From contig JAWKHL010000006.1 in the NCBI GenBank assembly GCA_041394845.1, positions 1-64,000 of the forward strand: a stretch of DNA of 64,000 bases. Direction: 5' to 3'. Positions within the stretch are counted from its first letter, which is position 1; each line of letters starts with the position of its first letter. The notes under the pieces were generated by a model that was not told where the DNA came from, searched no databases, and saw nothing but the letters and a program-made list of their open reading frames with translations. Source of the stretch: JAHCHG01 sp041394845 (GTDB lineage Bacteria; Acidobacteriota; Blastocatellia; Pyrinomonadales; Pyrinomonadaceae). Shown here piece by piece: positions 8,903-17,400 of this stretch. Position numbers and translations under genes: made by a program.

Positions 8903-10147
8903 ATGAACAAAAAATCATTAACCGTTCCGGCGCTGGCGGTTCTCCTGCTTCTCGCCGGTTGCCGGACGAAAACCGGCGAGACAAATTCTTCGGATCAGCC
9001 GGGCGACCCAACGGCGGTTCGCGTTTCGGCGGCCGATATGAGCGCCTCCGAACCGAACATCGCTTCGGATCGGGAAGGCAATCTGTACGTTCTCTATGTC
9101 GAACACGGGGCGGATAAATCGGCCGATGTTTACCTGCAAAAATTTGATAAGGAGGCCGAACCGGTCGGCGAAAGGGTGCGCGTCAATCCGGAAAAAGGGC
9201 GGGCCAAAGCCTGGTTCGGCGACCCGCCGACGATACGGGTCGGGGGCGACGGTTCGATCTACGTCGGCTGGACCGCCGGGGTCGAATCGGCCGAAAAACC
9301 GGCTGCCAATCTTCTCTTTCTCTCAGTCTCGCGCGACGGCGGCAAAACCTTCGATGCGCCGGTCAAGGTCAATGACGACGACCGGCCCGCCTCGCACGGT
9401 ATGCACTCGCTCGGGATCGGAAAAGACGACCGAATTTTTATGGCATGGCTCGACGAGCGAAACATCCCGCCCGAACCTCACGGCGGTGGGAACGAGATGA
9501 ACCACGAGGAGGCCGAACCGAACAGCGAGGTGTTTTTCGCCTTTTCGAACGACGGCGGGCGAACCTTTTCCGAAAACGCCAAAATTGCGGGCGAGGTTTG
9601 TCCGTGTTGTAAAACGAATCTGGCGCTCGGCGAAACGGGACGGATCTATCTCAGCTGGCGGCAGGTTTTGCCCGGCGGTTTTCGCCACATCGCCGTCGCT
9701 TCGTCGGAAAACGGCGGGGAGAGTTTTTCGGCTCCCGTGATCGTCAGCGACGACCGGTGGAAGATCGACGCCTGTCCGGTTTCCGGCGCGCCGATGCTGA
9801 CCGGACCGGGCGATCGGCTGAAGATCTTCTGGTACGCGGCGGGCGAGGCCGGTCCGGCCGGACTCTACGCGGCCGAATCGACCGATGGCGGTCGGAAGTT
9901 TTCGCCGCGCAGTCCGGTCTATCAGGGAGAGGTCAAAGGCACGGTCTCGGTATTTGCCAAAAATGAGACCGATCTCGGAGCGGTTTTCGACGGGGCGGGA
10001 AAAATCTTTCAAACCGGTTCGGCTTCCGACCCGGCCGAAAAATTCGCCGGAGAATTGCCGGCGGCCGTCTTTGCGGGCGGACACATCTACGCCGCTTTCG
10101 TCAAAAAAGAGAAGGGGAAAAACGGCGTTTTTCTGGCAAGACTTTAA
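8903..10147 (+). CDS. Asp-box (BNR/sialidase-like) beta-propeller lipoprotein
   Basis: This is a 414-residue exported protein with a lipobox (LLLLAGC, cysteine near residue 20). At least four Asp-box repeats of the S.DGG..F type are visible: SRDGGKTF, SNDGGRTF, SENGGESF and STDGGRKF. They indicate a sialidase-fold beta-propeller. Catalytic sialidase residues (the arginine triad and the nucleophile Tyr) cannot be confirmed by eye, so this may be a binding rather than an enzymatic protein. A CPCC cluster near residue 235 and DACPVSGAP near 290 are unusual and could bind metal. The start at 8903 is chosen because it gives a clean signal peptide; an upstream in-frame GTG or ATG (8879) overlaps the preceding gene. 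Context suggests a role linked to the copper/cytochrome lipoprotein. Confidence 0.75.
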   Translation: MNKKSLTVPALAVLLLLAGCRTKTGETNSSDQPGDPTAVRVSAADMSASEPNIASDREGNLYVLYVEHGADKSADVYLQKFDKEAEPVGERVRVNPEKGRAKAWFGDPPTIRVGGDGSIYVGWTAGVESAEKPAANLLFLSVSRDGGKTFDAPVKVNDDDRPASHGMHSLGIGKDDRIFMAWLDERNIPPEPHGGGNEMNHEEAEPNSEVFFAFSNDGGRTFSENAKIAGEVCPCCKTNLALGETGRIYLSWRQVLPGGFRHIAVASSENGGESFSAPVIVSDDRWKIDACPVSGAPMLTGPGDRLKIFWYAAGEAGPAGLYAAESTDGGRKFSPRSPVYQGEVKGTVSVFAKNETDLGAVFDGAGKIFQTGSASDPAEKFAGELPAAVFAGGHIYAAFVKKEKGKNGVFLARL

Positions 10148-10164
10148 GCCTTGGTTGACAAAAG

Positions 10165-10375
10165 GTTTTTATGAATTGCCACGAGTTTTAACTCGTGGGC
10201 CTGAAATAAAGGAAACCAGAGGTTTTAACCGAATACACTAAATAAAATCTCAATTCTGACAGCTTCAGCTAAAGCTGATCAGGATGTTATTTACATTTTT
10301 ATTTGGCTAAAGCCGGTGGGCTTTATTCATCTTAACCACCACCAGCTAAAGCTGGTGGCAATTCATTTTTGTCAA
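10165..10375. repeat. REP-like hairpin cluster
   Basis: The 315-base gap between the Asp-box gene and nikR holds several short palindromes in series: CACGAGTTTTAACTCGTGG near 10177, AGCTTCAGCTAAAGCTGATCAG near 10262, and CCACCAGCTAAAGCTGGTGG near 10336. A partial GGCTAAAGCCGGTGGGC copy lies near 10305. The repeated AGCTAAAGCT core with varied flanks is typical of REP-type extragenic palindromes. No coding frame is supported here. Confidence 0.6.
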
Positions 10376-10462
10376 CAGAACCTAGGCGTTTGGTGACCGG
10401 GTTAGGTCGAAACTCAAAAACTGAAGTAAAATTCGGAAAATATTTTTCGGGAGTTTTTTCAA

Positions 10463-10888
10463 TTGAGCGAACTAATCAGATTTGGCGTCAGCATCGATCA
10501 GGATCTGCTGGAAAACTTTGACCGCCTCAATGCGGAACGCGGTTACGGAACCCGTTCCGAAGCCATTCGGGATCTGATCCGCGAAGCGCTGATCGAGCAA
10601 AAGATCGAATCCGACCCGCAATCAAACGCGCTCGGCAGTCTGACGTTGGTTTACGATCATCACGCCCGCAATCTGACGCGGGAGATGGGCGACATCCAGC
10701 ACGATTTTCACCAAATAATTCTGTCGGTGATGCATCTCCACGTCAGCCGCGACGATTGCCTGGAGATCATCGCCGTCAGCGGTCCGGCGGCCGAGATCGT
10801 CAAGCTGGCCGACAAACTTTTGAGCCTAAAAGGCATAAAAAACGGCAAACTGTTTTTGACCCTGCCTTCTTCGGTTATCACTTCCTGA
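10463..10888 (+). CDS. nikR: Nickel-responsive transcriptional regulator NikR
   Basis: This 141-residue protein matches NikR in length and layout. It has an N-terminal ribbon-helix-helix domain (residues 3-45, beginning IRFGVSIDQDLLENFD) and a C-terminal ACT-like nickel-binding domain. The square-planar nickel ligands can be placed as His80, His91, His93 and Cys99 within DIQHDFHQ and VMHLHVSRDDC, the same spacing as His76/87/89 and Cys95 of the E. coli protein. NikR is a tetrameric Ni(II)-dependent repressor or activator. The start codon is TTG. A TonB-dependent receptor follows 143 bases downstream on the same strand, making an outer-membrane nickel uptake gene its likely target. Confidence 0.92.
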   Translation: MSELIRFGVSIDQDLLENFDRLNAERGYGTRSEAIRDLIREALIEQKIESDPQSNALGSLTLVYDHHARNLTREMGDIQHDFHQIILSVMHLHVSRDDCLEIIAVSGPAAEIVKLADKLLSLKGIKNGKLFLTLPSSVITS

Positions 10889-10935
10889 AAAAAATTTGAA
10901 TCCGGTGATGAAAAATTCACGAATTTTTAAATGTC

Positions 10936-10962
10936 GTGTTATTAATTGGGAATTCGTGTTAC
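10936..10962. promoter_or_regulatory. Possible NikR half-sites upstream of TonB receptor
   Basis: GTGTTAT at 10936 and GTGTTAC at 10956 lie 20 bases apart in the nikR-receptor gap. GTGTTAC is a half-site reported for NikR operators in several phyla, but there the second half is inverted (GTAACAC), whereas here the copies are direct. The assignment is therefore weak. Confidence 0.25.
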
Positions 10963-11031
10963 CCATGACAAGCTGTTTTCAAATTTCGAAAAGTAAGCGG
11001 ACAAATTTTTGATCGTAACCCCTGAGGTTTT

Positions 11032-13479
11032 ATGCCGAGATTTTTTTTCCAAGTCTTTTCCGTCCACGGCCTGAAGTTCGCTCTTGCGCTTTTGTTCTGC
11101 CTGTGTCCGGTTTCAACGATCTTCGGTCAGACTTCCGGGCGGACGTTTTCCGGCGTGATCGTCACTCAGCAGTTCGAACTGGTGCCGGGCGTCGATCTGG
11201 AGATCGAAACCTCCGGCGAAAACCTGACGACCAAAAGCGACAGCGAGGGCGCTTTCAGTCTGCGGGTGCCGGACGGCCCGCTGACGGTCAGGTTCTCGGG
11301 CAACAATATCGAGCCATTTTCGCGGATCTTCGCGCCGGGCGAGAAAACGGAAAACCTTCGGATCAAGATCGATTTCGTCGTTCCGCCGGTCAGCGAACAG
11401 GTCATCATCGAGGACAATTCGCTGGCTCCGAACATCGAAACCCGCAACGATTCGATCTACGCCAACACCTTGTTCGGCCGCGACGATCAACTGATCCAAA
11501 CGCTCAACGCGGGCATCAACGCCGGTCAGCACGAGGGCGGCGGAAAATCGCTGGAGATCCGCCGTTTCGGTTTCAACACCGATCACGGCGGTGTGGGCGG
11601 CGGCCTGAAAATTCTGGTCGACAACATTCAACAGAATCAGGGGACGCAGGGCCACGGGCAGGGTTATCTCGGCAGTCTGAAATCGCTCTCGCCCGAACTG
11701 GTCGAGGATGTTTCGATCATCAACGGTCCGTTTTCGGCCGCTTACGGAGATTTTTCGGGCCTCGGCGTCGTCAAGGTCGATCTCAAGGAATCACTCCCGC
11801 AACGGCTCACTTTGCGCCTTCAGGCCGGAAGCTTCGACACCTACCGCGCATTTATCGCCTACAGCCCGCAGATCGAAAAGGTCAAATCGTTCATCGCCTA
11901 CGAATTTTCGCGAACCGACGGCCCGTTCGAAAATCCGCTCAATTACCGGCGCGACAACGTTACGGGAAATTTCACGCGCAAACTCGGAGAAAACCAAACC
12001 GTCGGCCTCAAATTCAACGCCGGGCGCAACGTTTTCACCTCGTCGGGACAGATCCCGCTCGATCTGGTGAATTCCGGCCGGCTTGACCGGTTCGGTTTTA
12101 TCGACCCGGAAAACGGCGGCGAGGTGCGGCTCGGCACGCTCGGCGCTTATTACCGCCGCGAATGGACTTCCGGGGCCACATTAAAGGCCGACGCTTTTGT
12201 CGGGCGTTCGCTCTTTGATCTTTTTTCGAATTTCACTTTCTTTCTGGCCGATCCGGTTTACGGCGACGAGATCCAACAGCACGATTCCCGCCTGCAGGAG
12301 GGAGCCAATCTGCAGTTCCTTGCGCCCTACAATTTTTTCGGCCGGCAGGCGCTTCTGACCGTCGGCGGAAACTTTCTGGCCAACCAGATCAACGTCGGAC
12401 TCTACCCGACCGTCGATCGCAACCCGAACCGGAAATTCCTGCCGGAAAACATCAGCAACCCGGACGTGCTTTACACTTCGGCCCACGCCAACGTCAACAA
12501 TTACGGCGGTTACCTGCAAAACGCGCTCAGTTTTTTCAACGGCCACGTCCGGATCGAAACCGGGTTGCGCTTTGATGTTTTCACCTTCGACGTCCGGGGA
12601 CTCGAACTCGGCGGAACGGACGAACCCGTCGAAAGCGAGATCAGTTTTTCCTGCGATCAGTTCTCCGCGCTCAACTCCTCCTGCCGAACGCTCGCCGGAC
12701 GGGAAACGGCCGCCAAACTTCAGCCCAAACTGAGCCTCGCCTGGTCGCCTTTTGAAACCTTTCCGATCACCTTTTACGCCAATTACGGCCGCGGCATCTC
12801 CAGTCAGGACGCCCGCGGAGTGGCGCGCAACCCGGACGCGCCGAAGATCTCGACGACCGATTTCCACCAGGTCGGAACCAGTTACAATTCGCGCCGTTTT
12901 TCGGCCGTCTTCAGCACCTTTCTGATCGACCGCTCCAACGAGCAGGTCTACATCCCGGACGACGGTTCGATCGAATTTGCGGGCCGGTCCCGCTCCTACG
13001 GGATCGAACTGAGAAATTCGATCCGCCTCAACCGTTTTCTGAGCTTTGACGGCGGTCTGACGCAGGTCCTGAAAGCCTTCTACCCCGGACAGTTTTCCGA
13101 TAACGGCCGCCGGATCTACGTCGACAGCGCTCCGCACACGGTCGCCAACGGCGGTCTGGTGCTGGCCGGTTTTCACGGCTTTAATTCGGCCATCAGCTGG
13201 CGCCACATCTCCGGTTACCGGCTCGACGGCGAGAACGACTCTCTGCGCGCCGCCGGACAGGACGTGGTCGATTTCTCGCTGACCAAACGCCTGAAAAAAT
13301 GGGTCGATCTCAATTTTTCGATCGACAATCTGCTCGATAAAGACTATTACGAAACGCAGAACTTCTTCGAATCGAGGGCTTGCCCGGCCTGCCAGCCGTT
13401 TGAGCGGATCCACGCCGCGCCCGGATATCCGATCACCTTCAATTTCGGTCTCACTTTTCGTCTCTTTGCCAAAGATTGA
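11032..13479 (+). CDS. TonB-dependent outer-membrane receptor with carboxypeptidase-regulatory-like N-domain
   Basis: This 815-residue outer-membrane receptor has a signal peptide ending near residue 33. A carboxypeptidase-regulatory-like beta-sandwich follows (about 38-120, with DLEIETSGENLTTKSDSEGA). The plug domain (about 130-245) includes ILVDNIQQNQGTQGHGQG and VSIINGPFSAAYGDFSGLG. The remaining 550 residues are the 22-strand barrel, with the late TonB-receptor motif WVDLNFSIDNLLDKDYYET near residue 765. Receptors of this class import siderophores, cobalamin, metals or sugars using the TonB-ExbBD system. The adjacent nikR gene suggests a nickel complex as substrate. The plug loop QGTQGHGQG is rich in Gly and has one His. 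No inner-membrane nickel permease is present nearby. Confidence 0.92.
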   Translation: MPRFFFQVFSVHGLKFALALLFCLCPVSTIFGQTSGRTFSGVIVTQQFELVPGVDLEIETSGENLTTKSDSEGAFSLRVPDGPLTVRFSGNNIEPFSRIFAPGEKTENLRIKIDFVVPPVSEQVIIEDNSLAPNIETRNDSIYANTLFGRDDQLIQTLNAGINAGQHEGGGKSLEIRRFGFNTDHGGVGGGLKILVDNIQQNQGTQGHGQGYLGSLKSLSPELVEDVSIINGPFSAAYGDFSGLGVVKVDLKESLPQRLTLRLQAGSFDTYRAFIAYSPQIEKVKSFIAYEFSRTDGPFENPLNYRRDNVTGNFTRKLGENQTVGLKFNAGRNVFTSSGQIPLDLVNSGRLDRFGFIDPENGGEVRLGTLGAYYRREWTSGATLKADAFVGRSLFDLFSNFTFFLADPVYGDEIQQHDSRLQEGANLQFLAPYNFFGRQALLTVGGNFLANQINVGLYPTVDRNPNRKFLPENISNPDVLYTSAHANVNNYGGYLQNALSFFNGHVRIETGLRFDVFTFDVRGLELGGTDEPVESEISFSCDQFSALNSSCRTLAGRETAAKLQPKLSLAWSPFETFPITFYANYGRGISSQDARGVARNPDAPKISTTDFHQVGTSYNSRRFSAVFSTFLIDRSNEQVYIPDDGSIEFAGRSRSYGIELRNSIRLNRFLSFDGGLTQVLKAFYPGQFSDNGRRIYVDSAPHTVANGGLVLAGFHGFNSAISWRHISGYRLDGENDSLRAAGQDVVDFSLTKRLKKWVDLNFSIDNLLDKDYYETQNFFESRACPACQPFERIHAAPGYPITFNFGLTFRLFAKD

Positions 13480-13643
13480 TGTTTTTGCCGGAGCGTCCCG
13501 AAAAAAATCCGGCGAACTTTTCGCCGCCGCCGCCTCATCAAAGAAGCCGGTGGATCCTTCCGGTTTTTTTGGGAACGGCAATTCTATGCTAAACTCCTAA
13601 AAAAAGTTTTACATTTCTTTAATTCAAAACAGGAGACGATAAA

Positions 13644-14630
13644 ATGCGTGTATATTCATTTTTCTTGAGTATCGTAACTGTGCTATGTCTGACGGCCGGG
13701 GTGTACGCTCAGGGCGAATGGTACGTGGCGCCTTCGGAAGGCAATAGTTTCGGTAAATTCTCGCGATGGATCAAGGGTTTCGGAAAAAGCAGCGACATCC
13801 TGATGATGGGCGATGTCGACGGCGACGGACGGGCGGATGCGATCGCCATGAACAACGCCAACGGAGACTGGCAGGTGGCCGAATCAAAGGGCAAATCCTT
13901 TAGCAACGGCCGCACCCGGATCGCCAATTATGCGGTCAATTCGACCTCGCAGATGATGGGCGACGTCAACGGCGACGGACGCGATGACGCCGTCAGTTTT
14001 TACCTGCAAAAGGGCGAATGGTACGTCGCGCTGGCCAGAGGCGGCGGCCGTTTTGACAAACAGACCCTCTGGCTGTCGGGACACGGCATCGGAAATTCCC
14101 GGCAGTTTCTGGCCGATGTCGATAATGATGACAGAGCCGATGCCGTCATCTGTTTTCCCGAACAGGGGCTCTGGTACGTTGCCCTTTCGACCGGCAGCTC
14201 ATTCAGCACCAACAACATCAGATACGAAAATTACTGGATCAAGGGCCACGGCATCGGATCGAGCGCCCAGCTCGTCGGCGACGTGACCGGCGACGGCCGA
14301 GCCGATTCTCTGGTCTTTTTCAACCAGAACGGGCAATGGTACACGGCGCCCTCGACCGGCCGGAGTTTTTCCGCGTTCCGCCGCTGGACCGACGGCCACG
14401 GCATCCGTTCGACCAATCAATTCCTGGGCGACGTCGACGGCGACGGCAAAGATGACGCGGTGGTCTTTTTCACCCAATACGGCTCCTGGTACGCATCGCT
14501 CTCGAACGGCAGTTCGTTCGGCAATTTCAGCAACTGGATCGAGGGCCACGGCATCAATTCGACCCATCAGTTCCTGGCCGACGTCACCGGCGACGGCAAA
14601 GACGATGCGATCGTCGTGTTTGCCAATTAG
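13644..14630 (+). CDS. Secreted FG-GAP/VCBS-like repeat protein
   Basis: This 328-residue protein has a signal peptide ending near residue 22 (GVYAQG). It is followed by about six repeats of 45-50 residues. Each repeat carries a calcium-loop-like D.[DNT]GDG[RK].DA motif (for example GDVDGDGRADAI, GDVNGDGRDDAV and GDVTGDGRADSL), preceded by W.....G.S and a GHGI segment. This is the FG-GAP/VCBS type of extracellular beta-propeller. Nothing beyond surface or secreted binding can be inferred. AGGAGA lies 8 bases before the ATG. A strong intrinsic terminator follows at 14717-14744, so it is probably a monocistronic unit. Confidence 0.85.
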   Translation: MRVYSFFLSIVTVLCLTAGVYAQGEWYVAPSEGNSFGKFSRWIKGFGKSSDILMMGDVDGDGRADAIAMNNANGDWQVAESKGKSFSNGRTRIANYAVNSTSQMMGDVNGDGRDDAVSFYLQKGEWYVALARGGGRFDKQTLWLSGHGIGNSRQFLADVDNDDRADAVICFPEQGLWYVALSTGSSFSTNNIRYENYWIKGHGIGSSAQLVGDVTGDGRADSLVFFNQNGQWYTAPSTGRSFSAFRRWTDGHGIRSTNQFLGDVDGDGKDDAVVFFTQYGSWYASLSNGSSFGNFSNWIEGHGINSTHQFLADVTGDGKDDAIVVFAN

Positions 14631-14707
14631 TGAACGGTGAGCGGTAAGCGGTAAGCAGCGATGAGTTTTGAGTTTTGAATTATTGATTTCCATTCGAAAC
14701 TCAAAAC
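14630..14707. repeat. Heptamer repeats downstream of FG-GAP gene
   Basis: Immediately after the stop codon come tandem variants of GTGAGCG/GTAAGCG (14630-14655). These are followed by a small inverted repeat, GTTTTGAGTTTTGAAT at 14664 and ATTCGAAACTCAAAAC at 14692. Both motifs have a 7-base period and recur at other gene ends (56540-56641 and 53252-53318). Confidence 0.65.
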
Positions 14708-14716
14708 CATTCTCGG

Positions 14717-14744
14717 GGCGGAAGAAATTTTTTCCGCCTTTTTT
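14717..14744 (+). terminator. Intrinsic terminator of FG-GAP gene
   Basis: A stem GGCGGAA/TTCCGCC around an 8-base loop is followed directly by six T residues, the classic rho-independent form on the + strand. Confidence 0.85.
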
Positions 14745-14802
14745 CTCGTTTCTTTTCCGGTTTTACGGTATTATCAAATAAAAAAAATTCCGGACAAAAT
14801 CA

Positions 14803-16035
14803 ATGATCCAACCGAAAATTTCCAAAAACCGAATATCGCAAAAGGCCGTCAGTTTTACCGAATCGGTCATCCGCGAGATGTCGCGCGAGGCGGCCAAATA
14901 CGACGCCGTCAATCTCGGACAGGGATTTCCCGACTGGGCCGCGCCCGAGGACATCAAGCGGGTGGCGATGGAGGCCATCAGCGACGATCACAATCAATAC
15001 GCCGTCACCTGGGGCGTTAAGAGTTTCCGCGACGCCATCGCCAAAAAGACCGAATGGTTTCTCGGCCTCGAGGTCGATCCGGAAACCGAGATCACCGTCA
15101 CCTGCGGTTCGACCGAAGGAATGATCGCCGGAATGCTGGCGACGGTCGATCCCGGCGAAGAAGTGATCGTCTTCGAGCCTTTCTACGAAAATTACGCGCC
15201 GGACGCCATCCTGTCGGACGCCGCTCCGCGCCACGTTCCTCTCTATCGGAGCGAGGGGGGCTGGCATTTTGAAAAGGACGAACTGCGCGCCGCCTTTAAC
15301 CAAAAAACCAAAGCCATCATCATCTGCAACCCGAACAACCCGACCGGCAAGGTCTTTTCGCTCGAAGAGATGGAATTCATCGCCGGTCTCTGCCAGGAAT
15401 ACGACGCCATCGCCTTTACCGACGAGATCTACGAACACATCATCTTTGATGAAAACAAGAGCGAATCGGACAACGATCAACCGACCACAGCCGACCGAAG
15501 GCATATTTCGATGGCGCAGATCGACGGGATGCGCGAGCGGACGGTGGTCGTCAATTCGATGTCAAAGACCTATTCCGTCACCGGTTGGCGCGTCGGCTAC
15601 TGCATCGCTCCGCCCGACATTACGGGCGCGATCCGCAAAGTGCACGATTTTTTGACGGTCGGCGCGGCCAATCCTCTGCAACACGCCGGGGCCTATGCCC
15701 TGAGTCTGCCGCCGAGCTATTACGACGAATTGCAAAAGGTCTATCAGGAAAAACGCGATCTGATCGTCCCGGTCCTGCGCGACGCCGGTTTTCGCTGTGA
15801 TCTGCCCGAAGGCGCTTATTACGTGATGACCGACATTTCCGATTTCGGTTTCGAAAACGATCTGGATTTCACCCGTTTTCTGATCCGCGAGATCGGGGTC
15901 GCGGTCGTTCCCGGCTCTTCGTTTTACCACAAAAGGGGACTCGGCTCGCAACAGGTCCGCTTTTGTTTTTGCAAAAAGGACGAAACGCTCGAAGCGGCGG
16001 CCGAACGGCTGGCGAAGATCAGGCAAAGGATCTGA
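14803..16035 (+). CDS. Pyridoxal-phosphate aminotransferase class I/II
   Basis: This is a 410-residue fold-type I aminotransferase resembling kynurenine/glutamine or methionine aminotransferases (KAT/YbdL group). Recognisable elements are VNLGQGFPDW near residue 40, ICNPNNPTGKVF near 173, the PLP-contacting TDEIYEHI near 206, and the Schiff-base lysine in NSMSKTYSVTGWRVGY near 255. The GQGFPD motif is characteristic of the KAT branch. The substrate (methionine, glutamine, kynurenine or aromatic keto acids) cannot be fixed from the sequence. It stands alone between a terminator upstream and a weak GC-rich hairpin (about 16041-16059) with T residues downstream. Confidence 0.9.
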   Translation: MIQPKISKNRISQKAVSFTESVIREMSREAAKYDAVNLGQGFPDWAAPEDIKRVAMEAISDDHNQYAVTWGVKSFRDAIAKKTEWFLGLEVDPETEITVTCGSTEGMIAGMLATVDPGEEVIVFEPFYENYAPDAILSDAAPRHVPLYRSEGGWHFEKDELRAAFNQKTKAIIICNPNNPTGKVFSLEEMEFIAGLCQEYDAIAFTDEIYEHIIFDENKSESDNDQPTTADRRHISMAQIDGMRERTVVVNSMSKTYSVTGWRVGYCIAPPDITGAIRKVHDFLTVGAANPLQHAGAYALSLPPSYYDELQKVYQEKRDLIVPVLRDAGFRCDLPEGAYYVMTDISDFGFENDLDFTRFLIREIGVAVVPGSSFYHKRGLGSQQVRFCFCKKDETLEAAAERLAKIRQRI

Positions 16036-16326
16036 CGGGCGCTTTCCGCTCGAAAGCAACCTTTTTTCGGACCGGACGCAACAAAAGTAATATCTGAAAC
16101 GTAATCTTAGTTTTTGGAAATTGTTTGAAAAACGGGAATCGGACACCGGATCGGAATTGATTTCGGCGGATCGGTCTTTTTGATCCTTCGCCTTTTAATC
16201 GGTTCCGGGCGGGATCGCTTTTTCCGCGTCATTTTCTTTTCGTTCTTAATCTTTCGAACAATTTTCCTGAAAAATAACCGGCGACACAAAAAAGTAAATT
16301 CAATTTAAAAATCTCTGGAGGTTTAT

Positions 16327-17322
16327 ATGTTACGCAAATTATCTGTAGTTATTTTGCTTTCGATCTTTGCTTGTGCGGCCGCTTACGGACAGGAAACGCC
16401 GCCCGAACCGAAAACGCCCGCCGCGGTCTGGTCAATGGCTCTCGGCGGAAGCTATCTCGGCGTTCAGACGAGAGACGTTTCCAAAGAAAACATGGCCCAG
16501 TTCGGCCTCAACGAAGTTCGCGGCGTGGCCATCGAGAAAGTGATGGACGATTCGCCGGCCGCCCGGGCCGGGTTGATGAACAACGACGTCATCATTCGTT
16601 TTAACGGCGAATCCGTCACCAGCGTCCGCAAACTGACCCGCCTGATCGGCGAGGTCGCACCCGATCATTCGGCCCGGATCACGGTTTTAAGAAACGGGGT
16701 CGAACGCGATTTCGACGTCGCGCTCGCCAAACGCGAACTGCCTCAGCTTAACGCCGGAAATTTCAAGTTCGAGATGCCCCCGATGCCGGATTTCAAAGAG
16801 TTTCCGAAGGGCGAAATTCCGGACATAAAGGTTTTCCCCGCCCCGAAAGCGGGCGAACAGGGCGCCTTTGTCTGGAGCACCGGCACATACCGGCAGATCG
16901 GCGTAACGGTCACCTCTCTGAGCAAGCAACTCGGCGATTATTTCGGAGTGTCCGAAGGTAAAGGCGTTTTGATCAACAACGTCCGCGAAGATTCGCCGGC
17001 CGCCAAAGCCGGTTTGCGGGCCGGAGATGTGATCGTCGAGATCGACGGCAAGGCGATCGAAGGAAGTTTCGATCTGTCGCGCGCCATCAACGAAAAGAAA
17101 GAGGGCGACATCACTCTGACGATCGTCAGAGATAAAAATCGTCGGACCGTGACGGTTACCCCGGAAAAAGCCAAGGACGGGGCTTTTCGGTTCGGCGAAG
17201 AACTGGAAAAATACCTCGAACTGGAGAAAAACGCCAACCGGTTGAACATGAGGGCGATCAGCCCGCAGATGAGACTGGCGCCGTTGCTCGTCCAAACGAC
17301 CTTGGGGTCGAGGATCCTGTAA
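16327..17322 (+). CDS. Exported double-PDZ-domain protein
   Basis: This 331-residue protein has a signal peptide ending near residue 22 (CAAAYGQ) and two PDZ domains, at about residues 38-140 and 187-290. Both carry the diagnostic DSPAARAGL or DSPAAKAGL loop followed by a GDVI/NDVI strand. No trypsin-like or S41 protease domain accompanies them; the catalytic His-Asp-Ser of DegP/HtrA is absent. It is therefore probably a periplasmic scaffold or adaptor rather than a protease. CTGGAGG lies 6 bases before the ATG. It converges on a coiled-coil lipoprotein gene, with a long perfect hairpin between them. Confidence 0.88.
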   Translation: MLRKLSVVILLSIFACAAAYGQETPPEPKTPAAVWSMALGGSYLGVQTRDVSKENMAQFGLNEVRGVAIEKVMDDSPAARAGLMNNDVIIRFNGESVTSVRKLTRLIGEVAPDHSARITVLRNGVERDFDVALAKRELPQLNAGNFKFEMPPMPDFKEFPKGEIPDIKVFPAPKAGEQGAFVWSTGTYRQIGVTVTSLSKQLGDYFGVSEGKGVLINNVREDSPAAKAGLRAGDVIVEIDGKAIEGSFDLSRAINEKKEGDITLTIVRDKNRRTVTVTPEKAKDGAFRFGEELEKYLELEKNANRLNMRAISPQMRLAPLLVQTTLGSRIL

Positions 17323-17334
17323 GAACCGGCTTCG

Positions 17335-17400
17335 ATAAAAGTTTAAGGGAGTGGGGTTTTACGACCAACTATGTAAAACCCCACTCCCTTAAACTTTTAT
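17335..17400. terminator. Perfect 28-bp inverted repeat, bidirectional terminator
   Basis: Arms of 28 bases (17335-17362 and 17373-17400) are perfectly complementary around a 10-base loop. A-rich and T-rich ends provide the U-tract in both directions. The element sits between convergent genes and includes the stop codon of the minus-strand gene. Its stem is far longer than a normal terminator stem. Confidence 0.85.

Noticed and set aside
10936..10962. Convincing NikR operator upstream of the TonB receptor
   Set aside because: Only direct GTGTTA copies are present; the known motif needs an inverted second half at 13-14 bases. Kept as a weak feature only.
12181..13581. Long antisense open frame (466 codons) opposite the TonB receptor
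   Set aside because: It mirrors a well-supported receptor gene in a GC-rich third-position region. It has no domain, signal or ribosome binding site and its composition is Arg/Val/Asp skewed as shadow frames are.
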